A DNA stretch of 6,428 nucleotides from DASXTS01 sp036505275 (GTDB taxonomy: Bacteria; Actinomycetota; Actinomycetes; Mycobacteriales; Pseudonocardiaceae). The stretch lies in assembly GCA_036505275.1 (NCBI GenBank), contig DASXTS010000261.1, forward strand, positions 1 to 6,428, written 5' to 3'. Shown piece by piece: positions 5,657 to 6,428 of this stretch (positions are counted from its first letter, which is position 1; every line of letters begins with the position of its first letter). The translations under genes and the position numbers were made by a program. Below the pieces are notes generated by a model. That model was given only the letters and a program-made list of their open reading frames with translations, did no database searches and had not been told where the DNA came from.

Positions 5657-5662
5657 GGCAAC

Positions 5663-5691
5663 GGCGGCCGGCCGACTGAGCCGTAGCCGCC
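5663..5691 (+). terminator. Weak second hairpin between trmD and rplS
   Basis: GGCGGC at 5663-5668 can pair with GCCGCC at 5686-5691 across a 17-base loop, followed closely by GATTT. Together with the larger inverted repeat just upstream it might reduce read-through from trmD. In DNA this GC-rich a six-base GC stem can arise by chance, so the call is tentative. Confidence 0.2.
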
Positions 5692-5694
5692 CGA

Positions 5695-5725
5695 TTTCGC
5701 CGTCGGCATTGGCGTCTGGCACACT
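5695..5725 (+). promoter_or_regulatory. Predicted rplS promoter
   Basis: GTCTGGCACA at 5714-5723 is identical to the block holding the predicted -10 of rpsP and is followed by CTGGACCG, close to the ATGACCG there. The -10 would be CACACT at 5720-5725 (three of six to TATAAT, keeping A2 and T6). The -35 region is the TTTCGCCG stretch at 5695-5702, about 17 bases upstream and matching ATTTGCCG upstream of rpsP. This would start rplS separately from trmD, with a leader of roughly 120 bases. Confidence 0.5.
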
Positions 5726-5852
5726 GGACCGGAGTTGCCGCGCGCTGGGCAGGTAAGTCTTTGCGGTGCGGCCGACAGCCCGACAGGAGCCAGCACCTGC
5801 GCCGACGCGCGCCCGTGGCGGCCCGAGCATGAGCACGAGGACGGACCCACCC

Positions 5853-6221
5853 ATGAACACCCTGGACGCGCTGGACGCCCAGTCGCTGCGTGACGACATC
5901 CCGGACTTCCGCCCGGGCGACACGCTGAAGGTGCACGTTCGCGTCATCGAGGGTTCGCGCCAGCGGGTGCAGATCTTCCAGGGCGTGGTGCTCCGCCGCC
6001 AGGGCGGTGGCGTGCGGGAGACCTTCACGGTCCGCAAGGTGTCGTTCGGCGTCGGCGTCGAGCGGACCTTCCCGGTGCATTCGCCGAATATCGCCAAGAT
6101 CGAGATCGTGACCCGCGGCGACGTCCGGCGGGCCAAGCTCTACTACCTGCGCGAGCTGCGCGGCAAGGCCGCCAAGATCAAGGAGAAGCGAGAGCCGCAC
6201 CGTCAGGCTTCGGCCACCTGA
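5853..6221 (+). CDS. rplS: 50S ribosomal protein L19
   Basis: L19 sits at the 30S-50S interface, bridging to 16S rRNA. The 122-residue product matches the family along its length: MNTLDALDAQSLRDDIPDFR at the start, PGDTLKVHVRVIEGSRQRVQ at 21-40, IFQGVVLRRQGGGVRETFTV at 41-60, RTFPVHSPNIAKIEIVTRGD at 71-90, and RRAKLYYLRELRGKAAKI near the end. ATG 5853 is chosen because conserved sequence begins there and AGGA at 5838-5841 lies 11 bases upstream. An in-frame ATG at 5829 would add only MSTRTDPP. A 246-base gap from trmD, containing the inverted repeat and a predicted promoter, suggests rplS is its own transcription unit. Confidence 0.97.
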   Translation: MNTLDALDAQSLRDDIPDFRPGDTLKVHVRVIEGSRQRVQIFQGVVLRRQGGGVRETFTVRKVSFGVGVERTFPVHSPNIAKIEIVTRGDVRRAKLYYLRELRGKAAKIKEKREPHRQASAT

Positions 6222-6235
6222 CGTCGGCGCTCCCG

Positions 6236-6241
6236 TAGCCT
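6236..6241 (+). promoter_or_regulatory. Possible -10 for a leaderless lepB transcript
   Basis: TAGCCT at 6236-6241 lies six bases before the lepB GTG at 6248. This spacing would place the transcription start at the start codon. No Shine-Dalgarno sequence precedes that GTG, which fits leaderless initiation. No convincing -35 is visible and the hexamer is weak, so read-through from rplS with a weak start remains possible. Confidence 0.3.
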
Positions 6242-6247
6242 GGGCTC

Positions 6248-6428
6248 GTGGCCGATCTCGACGCCTTCACCCAGCCGCCATCGGACGACTCCGAGGCTGG
6301 CGGCAACCCGGAAGCCGGCCGGGCGAGGCACCGCAAGCGGCCGCCGAAAAAGGGCTCGTTCTGGCGCGAGCTGCCGATCCTGATCCTCACCGCGCTGGTG
6401 CTGACGTTCCTCATCCAGACGTTCCTGG
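6248..6428 (+). CDS. lepB: Signal peptidase I, N-terminal part (3' end outside window)
   Basis: The first 60 codons are present. Residues 1-37 form a hydrophilic cytosolic tail with acidic (SDDSEAGG) and then basic (RARHRKRPPKKGS) stretches. FWRELPILILTALVLTFLIQ then begins the single membrane anchor, which matches actinobacterial type I signal peptidases; the family's catalytic Ser follows shortly after this anchor, beyond the window edge. The enzyme removes signal peptides on the outer face of the membrane using a Ser-Lys dyad. Position right after rplS, 26 bases from its stop, is the usual actinobacterial order, which supports the call. GTG 6248 gives the expected tail length. The catalytic residues cannot be checked here. 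Confidence 0.88.
   Translation, partial: MADLDAFTQPPSDDSEAGGNPEAGRARHRKRPPKKGSFWRELPILILTALVLTFLIQTFL

Noticed and set aside
5610..5660. Classical rho-independent terminator after trmD
   Set aside because: The stem is strong, but the loop is 32 bases and no U-run follows the right arm, so I annotated it as an inverted repeat, not as a terminator.
4149..6200. Very long open frame on the - strand (683 codons) opposite rimM, trmD and rplS
   Set aside because: It covers well-identified genes on the + strand and its translation is compositionally skewed (His/Arg/Gly/Ala) with no recognisable domain. Third-position GC bias commonly leaves antisense frames open in such DNA.
1..6428. CRISPR array, tRNA/rRNA genes, transposase, phage or defence genes
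   Set aside because: No regularly spaced repeats with unique spacers, no cloverleaf or rRNA sequence recognised, and no such protein motifs in any convincing frame.

Overview
The window is very GC-rich chromosomal DNA with GTG starts and start/stop overlaps. It carries the conserved ffh - rpsP - khpA - rimM - trmD - rplS - lepB neighbourhood on the + strand. The long tails on Ffh and S16, the codon use and the gene order point to an actinomycete. Something near the Micromonosporaceae is a reasonable guess, but the family cannot be settled from this sequence. Both edges cut genes: ffh lacks its 5' part and lepB its 3' part.

Layout. Positions 2-547 hold the C-terminal M domain of Ffh, the SRP protein. 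A metal-dependent amidohydrolase overlaps it by ATGA (544-1653). After 81 bases comes a CPBP-type intramembrane protease with a long Pro/Gly/Gln/Trp-rich repeat tail (1735-3009). The 410 bases before rpsP are not empty. They hold a decayed C-terminal fragment of a LamB/YcsF (5-oxoprolinase subunit A, PxpA) gene with at least two frame breaks, then a promoter and a leader of about 120 bases. Next come rpsP (S16), khpA (KH-domain RNA-binding protein), rimM and trmD, closely packed. Right at the trmD stop lies a perfect 15-bp inverted repeat around a 32-base, relatively AT-rich core. A second promoter and leader precede rplS (L19), followed by the start of lepB (signal peptidase I).

How the genes work together. 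Ffh delivers nascent membrane and secreted proteins to the translocon, and LepB removes their signal peptides. S16 and RimM belong to 30S assembly, L19 lies at the subunit interface, TrmD makes m1G37 in tRNAs to keep reading frame, and KhpA is a small RNA chaperone. The amidohydrolase and the CPBP protease are accessory genes placed between the SRP and ribosome blocks.

I do not see a complete new system such as a defence island, CRISPR array, biosynthetic cluster or intact mobile element. The non-routine signals are the pxpA relic, the hairpin or MITE-like element at the trmD stop, matching promoter/leader blocks upstream of rpsP and rplS, a possible leaderless mini-ORF coupled to the protease gene, and in-frame DNA repeats in the protease and S16 tails.
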